A model generated the notes under the pieces. It did no database searches. It saw only the letters and a program-made list of their open reading frames with translations, and was not told where the DNA came from. 25,359 nucleotides of DNA from Zygnema cylindricum. Its lineage: Eukaryota > Streptophyta > Zygnematophyceae > Zygnematales > Zygnemataceae. The stretch is from the NCBI GenBank assembly GCA_037447655.1, contig JBBHKE010002734.1:64001-89359 (forward strand), written 5' to 3'. The position numbers and the translations under genes were made by a program. Shown here piece by piece: positions 9,706 through 18,310 of this stretch (the first letter of the stretch is position 1; every line of letters starts with the position of its first letter).

Positions 9706-9916
9706 TGTCCTGCATGTGTCTAATTTAACCAACAAGCATGCAACCCAACCAGTTGAGTAACAAAAATGGTGGAATAGTCAACAAGCAATGCAAATCCTAA
9801 AGCAAAAAGAATTATAATACAAAGCAAAAATGAATATGACAATGTGAAAAGGAAATAACAGGTGGAAAGGATATAAGGTGGAAGGGATTGTGGGAAGCCG
9901 AGAGAGATCGATTTAT
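9706..9916 (-). repeat. Isolated LTR tail block T next to LTR1
   Basis: 211 bp matching the T block of LTR1 and LTR3 (AGCATGCAACCCAACCAG, AATATGACAATGTGAAAAGG, GAAGCCGAGAGAGATC). It ends in GGACA on the minus strand and is separated from the head of LTR1 only by GC (9704-9705). On its other side it abuts a run of nine C (G9 on the minus strand). The same block of the same length occurs at 14842-15052, and a truncated one at 20594-20697. Confidence 0.8.
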
Positions 9917-9925
9917 CCCCCCCCC
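9917..9925 (-). other. G9 tract, candidate polypurine tract of copy X
   Basis: On the minus strand TTGGGGGGGGG follows the gag-protease region and directly precedes tail block T, not the TGT head of an LTR. Copy Y has the same G9 at 15053-15061. It looks like a polypurine tract, but its position does not match the TG...CA ends inferred from the insertion borders. Confidence 0.5.
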
Positions 9926-10597
9926 AAGATCCTTAGCCTGCGGAGGAACTAGCCAACACAATCAAAAGCCCGCGAAGACGCGCATCGGAAGTCTCCTTAG
10001 TAATGAGTATCAGCTTAGAATCTAGGTCCTGCGAAAAAATCATGCAAATAATGTGAAGCACCCATCTTAGCATGCTCCTTAATAGCCATGTAATATGCAC
10101 CCTGTGAACTCAACATCCCATTAGAAGCCATCTTGACAATCTTGAGAATGCATGGAGAGAGGTTAGTATCAAATGTGGTTATACGAGCATAAGTCGGAAG
10201 TGTTGTCGCTGAATGAGCCATGATAGGCAAGGGCTTCCGTGCTGAAATAAGAGGAAGACAAATCTTCCGCTCAGGAAACTGATTGGGTTTGTAAGAGAAT
10301 GTCTGGTCATGCATATCTACACCGCCACCGACCCGAAATATAACGTCTTGGCCAACCAAACATTCGTAATCGCTACACTTAGTAATTAGTGCATGTGAGG
10401 AAATTTCAGAAAAATTCAGTTTCGATTTCTGTTTGAAACCAAAATACAAGGGGGTCCTTAGTGATTCTAAGGACAGGCTCCAAAGTGCCAGCTGAAGTTA
10501 GTAAACATGTGGTTCTGGGCTGCAATTTGTCTGCCGTGAGGCTTAGCTTCAACGCAAATCCGGATCCTAGGATCACGAGTTTAGCTCCGGTGTCCAT
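9926..10597 (-). pseudogene. Copy X retropepsin-like protease and downstream region
   Basis: The minus strand from 10597 reads MDTGAKLVILG, the DTGA active-site motif of a retroviral-type aspartic protease, followed by a SAG-containing loop and TKDPLVFWF. The frame then shifts (the DTGA frame ends at 10406, the next begins at 10449). It continues with SDYECLVGQDVIFRVGG, whose LVGQDV resembles the second hydrophobic-glycine motif of retropepsins. About 100 further residues (MAHSATTLPTYARITTF and after) are unassigned. A second shift in a T run near 10030 ends the frame at 10015. No RT motif follows before the G9 tract. Such proteases cut Gag during particle maturation. Confidence 0.75.
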
Positions 10598-10725
10598 GAG
10601 AGGGAGGGAAGGTGCGACACCATTGACTCTGAATGAATGTCAACTGTTATCAAGAAAGCTGATGTGGGGATCTAAAGTACGACGTTGGTCCGCCGAAATT
10701 GGCTGGACTGCTGACAGATTGCGAT

Positions 10726-11597
10726 TCAGCTGCAACGCGCGTAAAACAGAGCTGCAATTACCTCACCCAAAGTAGGAGAAACCTTGGGCACGTCCTCGAT
10801 CATAGAAGATAAGATGCTCAACCGTTTCTTGACGCGATGAGCATCTTGGATTGTACTATCCAAGATTGTAAGTGCTTCGCCTACAATAGCCAAAGTCGTT
10901 TCCGGAAGACGGGAGAGAGTTTCTTTCTCGAAAGATAGTGGAATTCGAGAATTTGTTACTTTTCCAACTCGATTATGATTTGCCGAGCCTTGGTCAAACG
11001 TGGCTGCTCGTTGTTGGACAGTAGAATCTCGAAGGGTTCGACCGGCCAACTTCGGCATAGGAACGACCGTTCGGGCCATTCCTGTAAACTGCGGCTTCAT
11101 TTTCGCCATGAAGGCGGCGAACTGTTCCTTCATCATAGCTGCCATAGTAGCTTGTAGCTCTATCTTTTCTCTCTCTCTACAGGAAATTCTAGGAGAAGTA
11201 GATTCTTCCTCGGTTTCCTTAGGCGGAGTGACCGGCTGGGCAGAACGGGCGGGAATACCCCCATTCTTGATTTGATTATGATATGAGAACTCTAGATTTT
11301 TGATATGGTATCGATGGGCGTAATGTCCCATCTGTTGACTGTGAGTGCATATAACCGTCTTATTGGACACATGCGGGCTTCATTCCCTATTTCTCCGCAA
11401 TGAAAAACACAATCAGTTTCCGGGGTTATACGGTGGAGCTCCCATAGCAGGCACCTTCGGAGGCCTATTGTTGGGCCATGTGTTGGTTTGTGGGGGAAGT
11501 GGGAAGCGACTTCTGATCGATCATGAGCTTCCCACCAACACGACTGCATCTCATATTCAACCGCATATTGGGCGGCCTGGTCAAAGGATAATTTCAA
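10726..11597 (-). pseudogene. Copy X Gag nucleocapsid part with two CCHC-like knuckles and linker
   Basis: In the minus-strand frame ending at 11292, LSFDQAAQYAVEYEM is followed by CVFHCGEIGNEARMC, a knuckle altered in spacing and lacking the His (Asn instead). After a frame change near 11370 comes CTHSQQMGHYAHRY, a second knuckle in which two Cys positions are substituted. A linker of about 200 residues follows, rich in Glu, Lys, Met and Arg (TMAAMMKEQFAAFMAKMKPQ). The paired knuckles and the position between capsid and protease identify Gag nucleocapsid. Both knuckles have lost ligands, and there are stops and shifts. Confidence 0.7.
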
Positions 11598-11599
11598 GC

Positions 11600-12418
11600 C
11601 GTATGTCTGCGTAAGATGACTTTGGATAAATCGTTTTGAGTGATCAAAAACTGTCGAACAAATTTTTGGACAGCTTCCGCATCGGACATTTAGTCCGGTA
11701 AGGCTTCCCGTAGCGTCTCCATAGGGGCACGTAAAGCAGGGGCGGTTTCACCTGGTTTACATTCGAAGTTCATCAATTCTTTCACTTGATCTAGATTTTA
11801 TATTCGATACTCTGCTTCTAGGAGATCGAACATGAAAGAAAGGGGATCTCACAACGGAATCGTCATCCTTAATCGTGATGGGACAGCAGCACGTGCAGCC
11901 ACAACATATTGCCGAGGAATTTCCGGGACAGCGGGAACTAGGACATTACCTTGGGCATCCAGGACCTTGGGAAAAGCGGCCTGAAACGGGATATCCACTT
12001 GTCCTACAACCTCTGGAGTGCCAGCGAAAGGAGGGGAAAATTCTGTCATTGCGAGTATACTATTATACTTGTGGGAATATAGGGTGAGAGTCGAACCTTT
12101 GACGTACCGACCAAGGAGAGAGAATGCTACAGGAAGATCAATTCGATCTTGATAGCAAAATGCCAAATCGCGCATTTCGGTATCATACAACATACGGAAA
12201 TGAGAAAATGACATTGTATCCTTCATCCCTGAAAAGCAGAATTGCATTTTGCTCATAGGGCCCTCCGAGGAGGAAGCCATGTCACTGACTAGCGTGTACG
12301 TAGGTGGGACAAAAATTAGACCAGGAGAAGACCAAAAGGAGAGGGAACCTGAGTTTAATCCCTCGAGACTCTCGTCTCTCGTTTCCTCTACAGATAGCGT
12401 AGAGGAGACGGAGGACAA
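11600..12418 (-). pseudogene. Copy X Gag N-terminal and capsid region
   Basis: An open minus-strand frame runs 12418-11849, with a likely start at 12280 (MASSSEGPMSKMQFCF). It includes YQDRIDLPVAFSLLGRYVKG and a Pro/Val-rich segment. Downstream, past stops and one frame change, 11848-11600 encodes a capsid-like helical region recognisable from QVKELMNFECKPGETAPAL, MSDAEAVQKFVRQF and neighbouring Arg/Leu-rich words. The order matches Gag, but sequence conservation with a named family is not something I can verify. At least three in-frame stops between 11848 and 11600 make it non-functional. Confidence 0.65.
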
Positions 12419-12764
12419 AGAAGAACGTGAGTCCGGAATGGACAGAGGATGTTCTCGATACCGGAACCGAAGTTATAGGAAAATTAGATATACTTCCTAG
12501 ATCGATTTGGTCTACAGGTGATGGGCAAAAAGCTACACCACTACGAGTAGACCCGGAACGAAAATTAAAATTGTTCCAATCGGTGGGCTTAAAACGAAGA
12601 GGGAAACAACGACGAGATAATGAACAGGATCTATACGAAATGCAACAAGTGAGCAACCAAGCCACACATATCAATCAAACCAATAAGTCACTATCATGGC
12701 CACGATGACCAAATCTACCAAAAAGTCGTGTTACCGAAACCTTATACCCTGCAAACAAGTGGGC

Positions 12765-12945
12765 AAGGCCGGAGGGCCAGATCTATCAAGGCAGAAAAAT
12801 TGCCATCCAAGCACCCACAGGTGCAGATCTACAGCAACACAAACAGAGAGACAACCATCTAAGGCCACCAACGGCCAGATCTAAGCTGTAAAATCCACTC
12901 CAGGCAATCACGAAAAACGTAAGGCCACTGACGGCCAGATTACAA
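12765..12945 (-). repeat. Three dispersed GGCC...GGCCAGAT repeats in the leader
   Basis: AAGGCC, a short spacer, then GGCCAGAT occurs at about 12765-12783, 12861-12882 and 12920-12942 on the plus strand. The spacings are about 97 and 59 bp. The 20-odd-bp words are near palindromic. Copy Z has lost this segment, so conservation cannot be judged. Confidence 0.5.
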
Positions 12946-13074
12946 ACAAAGAAAGCTGGGAAATGCAAGTCCTCAATACAATTATGTCGAATGAAACCCA
13001 ATCCACGCACGAACCCTCTAAACGGTCAACCAACTATCTTAACACGCTCCCGCGCCCACAAGGCATCGTAATAC

Positions 13075-13374
13075 TTACAGAACAGCTTTAATAATCTTGT
13101 GATTATCAAAGGTGAGCCGCAGCTGGTCGCCACAGCTGGGGCTTTGCAGAGCTCCAAAGTGTGAATCTGCTCCATAGTCCGCTCCCAAAGTTTCCTCCAA
13201 AAAGAGTCTCCTCGAAATGTCCTCAGGACCGCGTGGGCCTCCACCTAGTGAATGTCCACACCCCATGGAAGAGGGAAAGAAAAACACGGGAACAAAGAAA
13301 TGAAAGGAAAATAAACTTGGAAGTGAGATAGGGTTAGGGAAAATGAGCTGCCCAAACCTTAGGTTTTCGGCCAA
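13075..13374 (-). CDS. Leader open frame, 99 residues, possible first exon; not recognised
   Basis: The frame begins MAENLRFGQLIFPNPISLP and later contains a second Met context MGCGHSLGGGPRG, then acidic/Arg-rich sequence and RLTFDNHKIIKAVL up to the stop. A GTAAGTAT splice-donor match lies at 13071-13078, just before that stop, so the ORF could be a first exon that splices onward. TTTGCAG near 12750 is one possible acceptor. Copy Z keeps the donor (22722-22729) and the first 35 residues but has a deletion of about 100 bp in the middle. I do not recognise the protein. A non-coding leader remains just as possible. Confidence 0.3.
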   Translation of the reverse strand: MAENLRFGQLIFPNPISLPSLFSFHFFVPVFFFPSSMGCGHSLGGGPRGPEDISRRLFLEETLGADYGADSHFGALQSPSCGDQLRLTFDNHKIIKAVL

Positions 13375-13388
13375 CCTTAGGCTTGAAG

Positions 13389-13480
13389 CAACCCTGATTC
13401 TGCAGGAAACCCTAATTTCGGCAGAAAAACCCTAATGTGACAAAAAAACCCTAAAATCTGCAGAAAAACCCTAATTTGAC
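13389..13480 (-). repeat. Telo-box repeat tract, copy X (five units)
   Basis: Five AACCCTAA-type units (the first reads AACCCTGA) spaced 17-22 bp apart, separated by TCTGCAG/GCAGAAA-like spacers. On the minus strand these are TTAGGGTTT words, the plant telo box found near transcription starts of many growth-related genes. Irregular spacing and spacer sequence rule out a true interstitial telomere array. Confidence 0.75.
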
Positions 13481-14033
13481 AACTAAAAAACTAAATTGTC
13501 AGAAAATATAGATGTAAATCTGCCGGAAAGAAATAAAATAGGCTAAGGTAAGAGGGAAACTCTCGAAAGAATAAATTGGAAAAACAAGTAAAAGTATCTT
13601 AAATGAGTAAATTTTAGATATATATCAATTTTTATAATTTTTCTTTCAAAGGAAAAACTGAAAAAGAAACTACAAGTGAAGAAGAGATAAGATTAAAACC
13701 GATGCAAAGATAAAACCGGATCAAAAGGAAGAAACCGGATTAAAAATACGTGAAAGAAAATTTAGAAATGGAAAGATAGATCTAATATGGTAAATAATTT
13801 ATTTTTATATTTTTCTTTTTAAATTTCTCACGCCAAACTGAGAATGAAAACTGAAAATGAAAGGTAAATTGGATTAGAAATGGAAAAGACAAAACCAAGA
13901 ACCAAAACTGAGAATGAAAGATGATATTTTTTTTCTTTTCAACAAAAACTGAAAATGAAATATTACAATTTTTTTTATTTTTTTTTAAACACAAAACAAG
14001 AGAGAGGAGAATGATAATTTGAGAGTACAGGAA

Positions 14034-14839
14034 TACTAAGCCGATGGGTAGCCACTAGGCTCCACGGTCTGGGCGTATTCCTTACAGGAGTTAGGTCTAG
14101 GATTTCGAATAAAGAAAACAAAACCAGAAAAATGCAAGAAAACAACAATAAAAATCTGCAGTGAATCCGAGATAACCGGATCTTGGCACGATGATTGCAG
14201 AAAATTACAACAAGAAAACAAGCACTGAAAATACGTAAAGAATTCGAGATTACCGAATTCTAACAAACGAGTAAAAATAGCAAGAAGAAAATACAAGAAA
14301 ACAAGGTTAAAAATCTGCACGAAATCCGAAAAACCAGATTTTGACACACTAATAACCAATTGCAGAAAATGATAACAGGAAGCAAGCAATGGAAAATGGT
14401 AGAGAATCCGAGATAACAGGATTATAACAAACCACCAGCGAACTCCAACAAAGGTCACAGAAATTAGACAACAAAATGTCAAACACTAATTCAGAGAAGG
14501 CATCCACAAAGGTTCAGAAACAGCCTGAGAAAGTAGGCAGAATCCAAACTAGAAGAGGTTGTTAAAGGGAAACGGTGCGGACCGTGCACCTTCAAATCGC
14601 GTACCTACGCACGAAATGAAACACAACACAATAATTTAGTATTCATTCCACTAGACACGTACGCGAATCGCGTCCACGTCACAAATAAATGCACCAACGA
14701 TATGAAATTTGTGACCGTGGGAAAACGATGCGTGCAAACTAAACCACACGTGCAAACAAAAATCATGTTTGCGTGCCAAAATCATGCGTGCCTGCGGGAA
14801 AATCGTGCGTGCGACTAACCAATACCATGAGGCATTACA
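14034..14839 (-). repeat. Hybrid truncated LTR between copies Y and X
   Basis: It keeps most of M (14034-14578) and the outer part of H (14579-14839). About 620 bp present in LTR1 (roughly 8835-9450) are missing. The join at 14570-14585 falls where both parents read CGTGC or GTGCGGAC-like words, suggesting a microhomology deletion. The M part resembles LTR4 (CACAAAGGTTCAG, TCCAACAAAGG), while the H part resembles LTR1 (TAGTATTCATTCC, CACGTACGCGAATCGCG). It therefore looks like Y's 3' LTR head fused to X's 5' LTR body. Confidence 0.7.
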
Positions 14840-14841
14840 GC

Positions 14842-15052
14842 TGTCCTGCATGTGTCTAATTTAACCAACAAGCATGCAACCCAACCAGCTGTGTAACAGA
14901 AAAGGAGGAATAGTCAATGAGCAATGCAAATCCCAAAGCAAAAAGAATTATAATACAAAGAAAAAATGAATATGACAATGTGAAAAGGAAATAACAGGTG
15001 GAAAGGATAAAAGGTGAAAGGGATTGTGGGAAGCCGAGAGAGATCCATTTAT
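14842..15052 (-). repeat. Isolated LTR tail block T of copy Y
   Basis: 211 bp, the same length as at 9706-9916 and nearly identical to it. It is separated from the LTR head at 14839 by GC (14840-14841) and bounded on the other side by a C9 run (15053-15061). The protease-region frame of copy Y reads straight through the G9 tract into this block. Confidence 0.8.
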
Positions 15053-15061
15053 CCCCCCCCC

Positions 15062-15732
15062 AAGCTCTATAGCCTGCGAAGGAACTAGCCAACACAACCA
15101 GAAGCCCGCGAAGAAGCGCATCGGAAGTCTCCTTAGTAATAAGTATCAGATTAGAATCTAGGTCCTCCAAAAAATCCTGCAAATAATGTGAAGCACCCAT
15201 CTTAGCATGCTCTTTAATAGCCATGTAATATGCACCCTGTGAACTCAACATCCGATTAGAAGCCATCTTGACAATCTTGAGAATGCATCGAGAGAGGTTA
15301 GTATCAAATGTGGTTATACGAGCATAAGTCGGAAGTGTTGTCGCTGAATGAGCCATGATAGGCAAGGGCTTCCGTGCTGAAATAAGAGGAAGACAAATCT
15401 TCCGCTCATGAAACTGATTGGGTTTGTAAGAGAATGTTTGGTCATGCATATCTACACCGCCACCGACCCGAAATATAACGTCTTGGCCAACCAAACATTC
15501 GTAATCGCTACACTTAGTAATTAGTGCATGTGAGGAAATTTCAGAAAAATTCAGTTTCGATTTCTGTTTGAAACCAAAATACAAGGGGTGCCTTAGTGAT
15601 TCTAAGGACAGGCTCCGAAGTGCCAGCTGAAGTTAGTAAACGTGTGGTTCTGGGCTGCAGTTTGTCTGCCGTGAGGCTTAGCTTCAACGCAAATCCGGAT
15701 CCTAGGATCACGAGTTTAGCTCCGGTGTCCAT
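15062..15732 (-). pseudogene. Copy Y retropepsin-like protease and downstream region
   Basis: Near-identical to copy X: MDTGAKLVILG from 15732, a frame change between 15541 and 15584, then SDYECLVGQDVIFRVGG and an unbroken frame. The frame continues past LEDLDSNLILITKETSDALL to the G9 tract, ending at 14856 inside tail block T. The T-run slip seen in copy X near 10030 is absent here, so Y shows the longer ancestral C-terminus. The frameshift after the DTGA part is shared by both copies. Confidence 0.75.
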
Positions 15733-16387
15733 GAGAGGGAGGGAAGGTGCGACACCATTGACTCTGAATGAATGTCAACTGTTATCAAGAAAGCTGATGT
15801 GGGGATCTAAAGTACGACGTTCGTCCGCGGAAATTGGTTGGACTGCTGACAGATTGTGATTCAGCTGCAACGCGAGTAAAACAGAGCTGCAATTACCTCA
15901 CCCAAAGTAGGAGAAACCTTGGGCACGTCCTCGATCATAGAAGATAAGATGCTCAACCGTTTCTTGACGCGATGAGCATCTTGGATTGTACTATCCAAGA
16001 TTGTAAGTGCTTGGCCTACAATAGCCAAAGTCGTTTCTGGAAGAGGGGAGAGAGTTTCTTTCTCGAAAGATAGTGGAATTCGAGAATTTGTTACTTTTCC
16101 AACTCGATTATGATTTGCCGAGCCTTGGTCAAACGTGGCTGCTCGTTGTTGGACAGTAGAATCTCGAAGGGTTCGACCGGCCAACGTCGGCATAGGAACG
16201 ACAGTTTGGGCCATTCGTGTAAACTGCGGCTTTATTTTCGCCATGAAGGCGGCGAACTGTTCCTTCATCATAGCTGCCATAGTAGCTTGTAGCTCTATCT
16301 TTTCTCTCTCTCTACAGTAAATTCTAGGAGGAGTAGATTTTTCCTCGGTTTCCTTAGGCGGAGTGTGCGGCTTGGCGGAACGGGCGA
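15733..16387 (-). pseudogene. Copy Y Gag linker fragment, cut at the ABCC fragment border
   Basis: The minus strand from 16280 reads TMAAMMKEQFAAFMAKIKPQ and the same linker as copy X, down to 15861. Homology with X ends at about 16387 (X counterpart about 11256), inside the linker and before the CCHC knuckles. Gag capsid and knuckles of copy Y are therefore missing. The break adjoins intron-like T-rich DNA with no LTR end, so it is a recombination or deletion border rather than a transposition end. Confidence 0.75.
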
Positions 16388-16741
16388 GAACTTCTCATCT
16401 TTCTCCTCTCCCTTTTTTTGTTCCTTTTTTATTTTTTTTCAGTTGTCTTTTCTCTGTTTTCTCTTCGCCTTTCACTTTCCTCTTTTGTTGTTTTTTTTTC
16501 TTTTCCTTTTTCTTTTCTTTTTTTACTTTTTTTGTCTTTTTTCCCTTCTTTTTTGCCTTTTTTTTTTTATAGTTTTATTTTTTTTCTATTTTTCGCAGGC
16601 AAGGTCGCAGAATACGATTCGCCGTCGAAACTTTTGGAAAACAAAAATTCGCTTTTTTCGAAACTTGTTTCCGAATATTCCGCAAGATCCTCCGGACTGA
16701 CCGAGAAAGCTCGAAATTCTTCTGTTGAAAAACTTTTTTGA
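16388..16741 (+). pseudogene. ABCC (MRP-type) transporter: end of last intron and terminal exon
   Basis: From 16599 the plus strand reads GKVAEYDSPSKLLENKNSLF then SKLVSEYSARSS, ending at a stop at 16739-16741. This closely resembles the extreme C-terminus of plant ABCC transporters after the second nucleotide-binding domain. Those proteins are membrane pumps moving glutathione or other conjugates, often into the vacuole. A 3' splice site (T-rich tract, TTTCGCAG) ends at 16598, a phase-1 junction consistent with the last intron of ABCC genes. The roughly 210 bp before it are pyrimidine-rich intron, cut at 16387. No other ABCC exon (Walker A, signature LSxGQ) is visible in the window. The exon is undamaged, so capture may be recent, or upstream exons may lie outside. 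Homology is secure; functional status is not. Confidence 0.82.
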
Positions 16742-18067
16742 ATTCAATTTTTTTTTTGAATTCGTCTGCAGAGGAACTTTTTTGAATTTGTCTTTTAGAA
16801 TACTTGTTTATAAAGAATTTTCCCATTTTTTTTTTCGCTCATTTCCTCAATATGTTTCAACTTGACCTTTTTTTTTGATGACAGAATTTTGAGAACGATA
16901 ATCGATAAACTTCTGTTTTTTTCATTTTTTCTTGAGATTTTTAGATTGGTATGAAAAAATAATAATAGGGATCAATAAACGGAAATGTGTACTAATGAAA
17001 AATAGTCCTAATAGAACTTGATAAAAGTTTAATTTTCATTGTGCTTTATTCTTCCATGTTAAGTTCTATGTTCCTATCCTTTCCTTTTCTTCCTTTCCTC
17101 CTCCCCTCCCTCCCCCCCTCCCCCCCCCCTCTCCCTCCCCTCCCCTCCCCTTTCCCTCCCCTCCCCTCCCTCCTTGCCCTTCCCCTCCCTCCCTCCTCTA
17201 CCTACTTTGCTCCTTTGGTTTCCTTCGTTTTTTTTTTTTTTTTTTTTTTTTGAAAAATAAAATTTTTTCTTTTTAATTTCAAAAATACTTTTGTACTTGA
17301 GTTTATGTCAAATTCCATTTTTAAGTTTCAAATGATTTTTTGTACTTTTGTACTATTAAGGACATATACGTCACTAAAGGGTCCTACAATATTTAAAGAT
17401 GATATAATGACAAAATAGGAGGTCCTAGATAAGAAAGTAAAAGGAAATACGATGTCAATTTAGAGAGTATATATACAAAGACAATACAGGAGTTTAAAGG
17501 TTAGATTAAAAATAATTTAGAAATAAACAAAAATTACATTTTAAAGGTCTTTTTTTTTTTTTTTAAAGGACAAAATTTACCAAGAGCGTGTGCTCGAAAT
17601 GAAAACTGTTACGCAATGTCGTCCTACAGCGTGAGAGTCGGGGCACTGTCATCCTTCTTACCCAATAAGACGTCACTTCTTTTACTTTCTTTAGAAACTC
17701 TTACATTTTTTATCCTCAAAGTCCTTAAAACTCCGAAATATAAACAATGGTGTCCAAACCAAGTATTTCATTTCCCTGAGGATTAACAAATCTCTTAAAA
17801 AAAAAAAAAAAACACATTAAAAAAATTGATCGATTGTCTTAAAAAATCCTGACAAAATATTCATGCATGAAAATCACAAAATTGAAAATTCATCATATTT
17901 CTAAAGTGTAGAATTATTTCTGTAAATGAGAAGTTAAAATATGATATAGACGTGGCGGATTGTAGTCCGCTCCCATGAATAGTGTTCCCAACTAAGGATT
18001 TTCGACCAGAAAAAGTAGCGATTGTGTCCTTAACACTAATAGCGAGTGATCTCATGTCATAAATTTA
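16742..18067. other. 3' flank of the ABCC exon, low-complexity and AT-rich
   Basis: Presumed 3' UTR and downstream DNA of the transporter fragment. It contains GAATTC-flanked T runs (16740-16760), AATAAA-like words (about 16970), a C/T-only tract with T22-type run (17090-17252), and further T or A homopolymers near 17550 and 17800. TTAACACTAATAGCG near 18030 resembles part of the CGGTGTA repeat motif. No open frame here is credible. Confidence 0.5.
17090..17252 (+). repeat. Polypyrimidine tract, CCCTCC-type microsatellite then poly-T
   Basis: An almost pure C/T stretch of (CCCTCCC)-like units with a C9 run, ending in more than 20 T. Its plus-strand open frame (17041-17253) is only a by-product of the composition. 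Confidence 0.85.
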
Positions 18068-18245
18068 GTGTTGTGTATCGGGAAAAAACCTATCGCGATA
18101 AAACCAATAACGATAATTTTCGATTATCGAACGGTGGGGGACCTAGATACCTTGCTCCGAAACCAACAATTTTTTTATCGCCGATAAGTGGAAAAAACAT
18201 ACTATATTATATCATGGTACTTTATATTATATTTTATTATATTTA
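18068..18245. repeat. Dispersed repeat, copy B (related to 3463-3660)
   Basis: It opens AGTGTTGTGTATCGG like copy A and shares CGATTATCGAACG/GGCTATTGAACGATC-like and AACCAACAA...TTTTTATCG, CGATAAGTG words. It closes with a TATTATAT-rich tract. Here it is followed directly by a tRNA-like segment with a B box, which copy A lacks. Confidence 0.55.
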
Positions 18246-18310
18246 CAGTGGTGAGCGCATATACGGCTACAGTGAAAAGAAAGTCCTAGGTTCAAATCTT
18301 GGCCGACATA
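18246..18310 (+). other. tRNA-like fragment (SINE head or tRNA relic)
   Basis: CAGTGGTGAGCGCATATACGG resembles a tRNA D-arm/A-box region. GGTTCAAATC at 18289-18298 matches the Pol III B box, followed by TTGGCC. The spacing of about 35 bp is that of a tRNA. No acceptor-stem pairing is visible, so it is a degenerate tRNA-derived piece rather than a working tRNA gene. Confidence 0.45.

Larger units (their letters stand above)
12419..14033 (-). other. Leader region of copy X between 5' LTR piece and gag
   Basis: About 1.6 kb on the minus strand. From the LTR side it holds an A-rich tract with repeated AAAACTGAAAATGAAA words (13606-14013), the telo-box tract, a short open frame (13374-13075) ending at a candidate splice donor, three GGCC(N)GGCCAGAT repeats (about 12765, 12865, 12925), and the gag start. 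The part 13020-13605 recurs in copy Z (about 22640-23171). A leader this long, with telo boxes and possible splice signals, is unusual and could derive from a captured host gene 5' region. Confidence 0.55.

Noticed and set aside
13389-13480. Interstitial telomere array
   Set aside because: The units are separated by 10-15 bp of other sequence and are irregularly spaced, so they are telo-box motifs in a leader, not tandem telomere repeats.
16363-16598. Phe/Leu-rich plus-strand frames upstream of the ABCC exon
   Set aside because: This is a pyrimidine-rich intron; only the part after the TTTCGCAG acceptor resembles a protein.
17041-17253. Plus-strand Ser/Pro/Leu-rich open frame
   Set aside because: It is the translation of a CCCTCC microsatellite and poly-T run.
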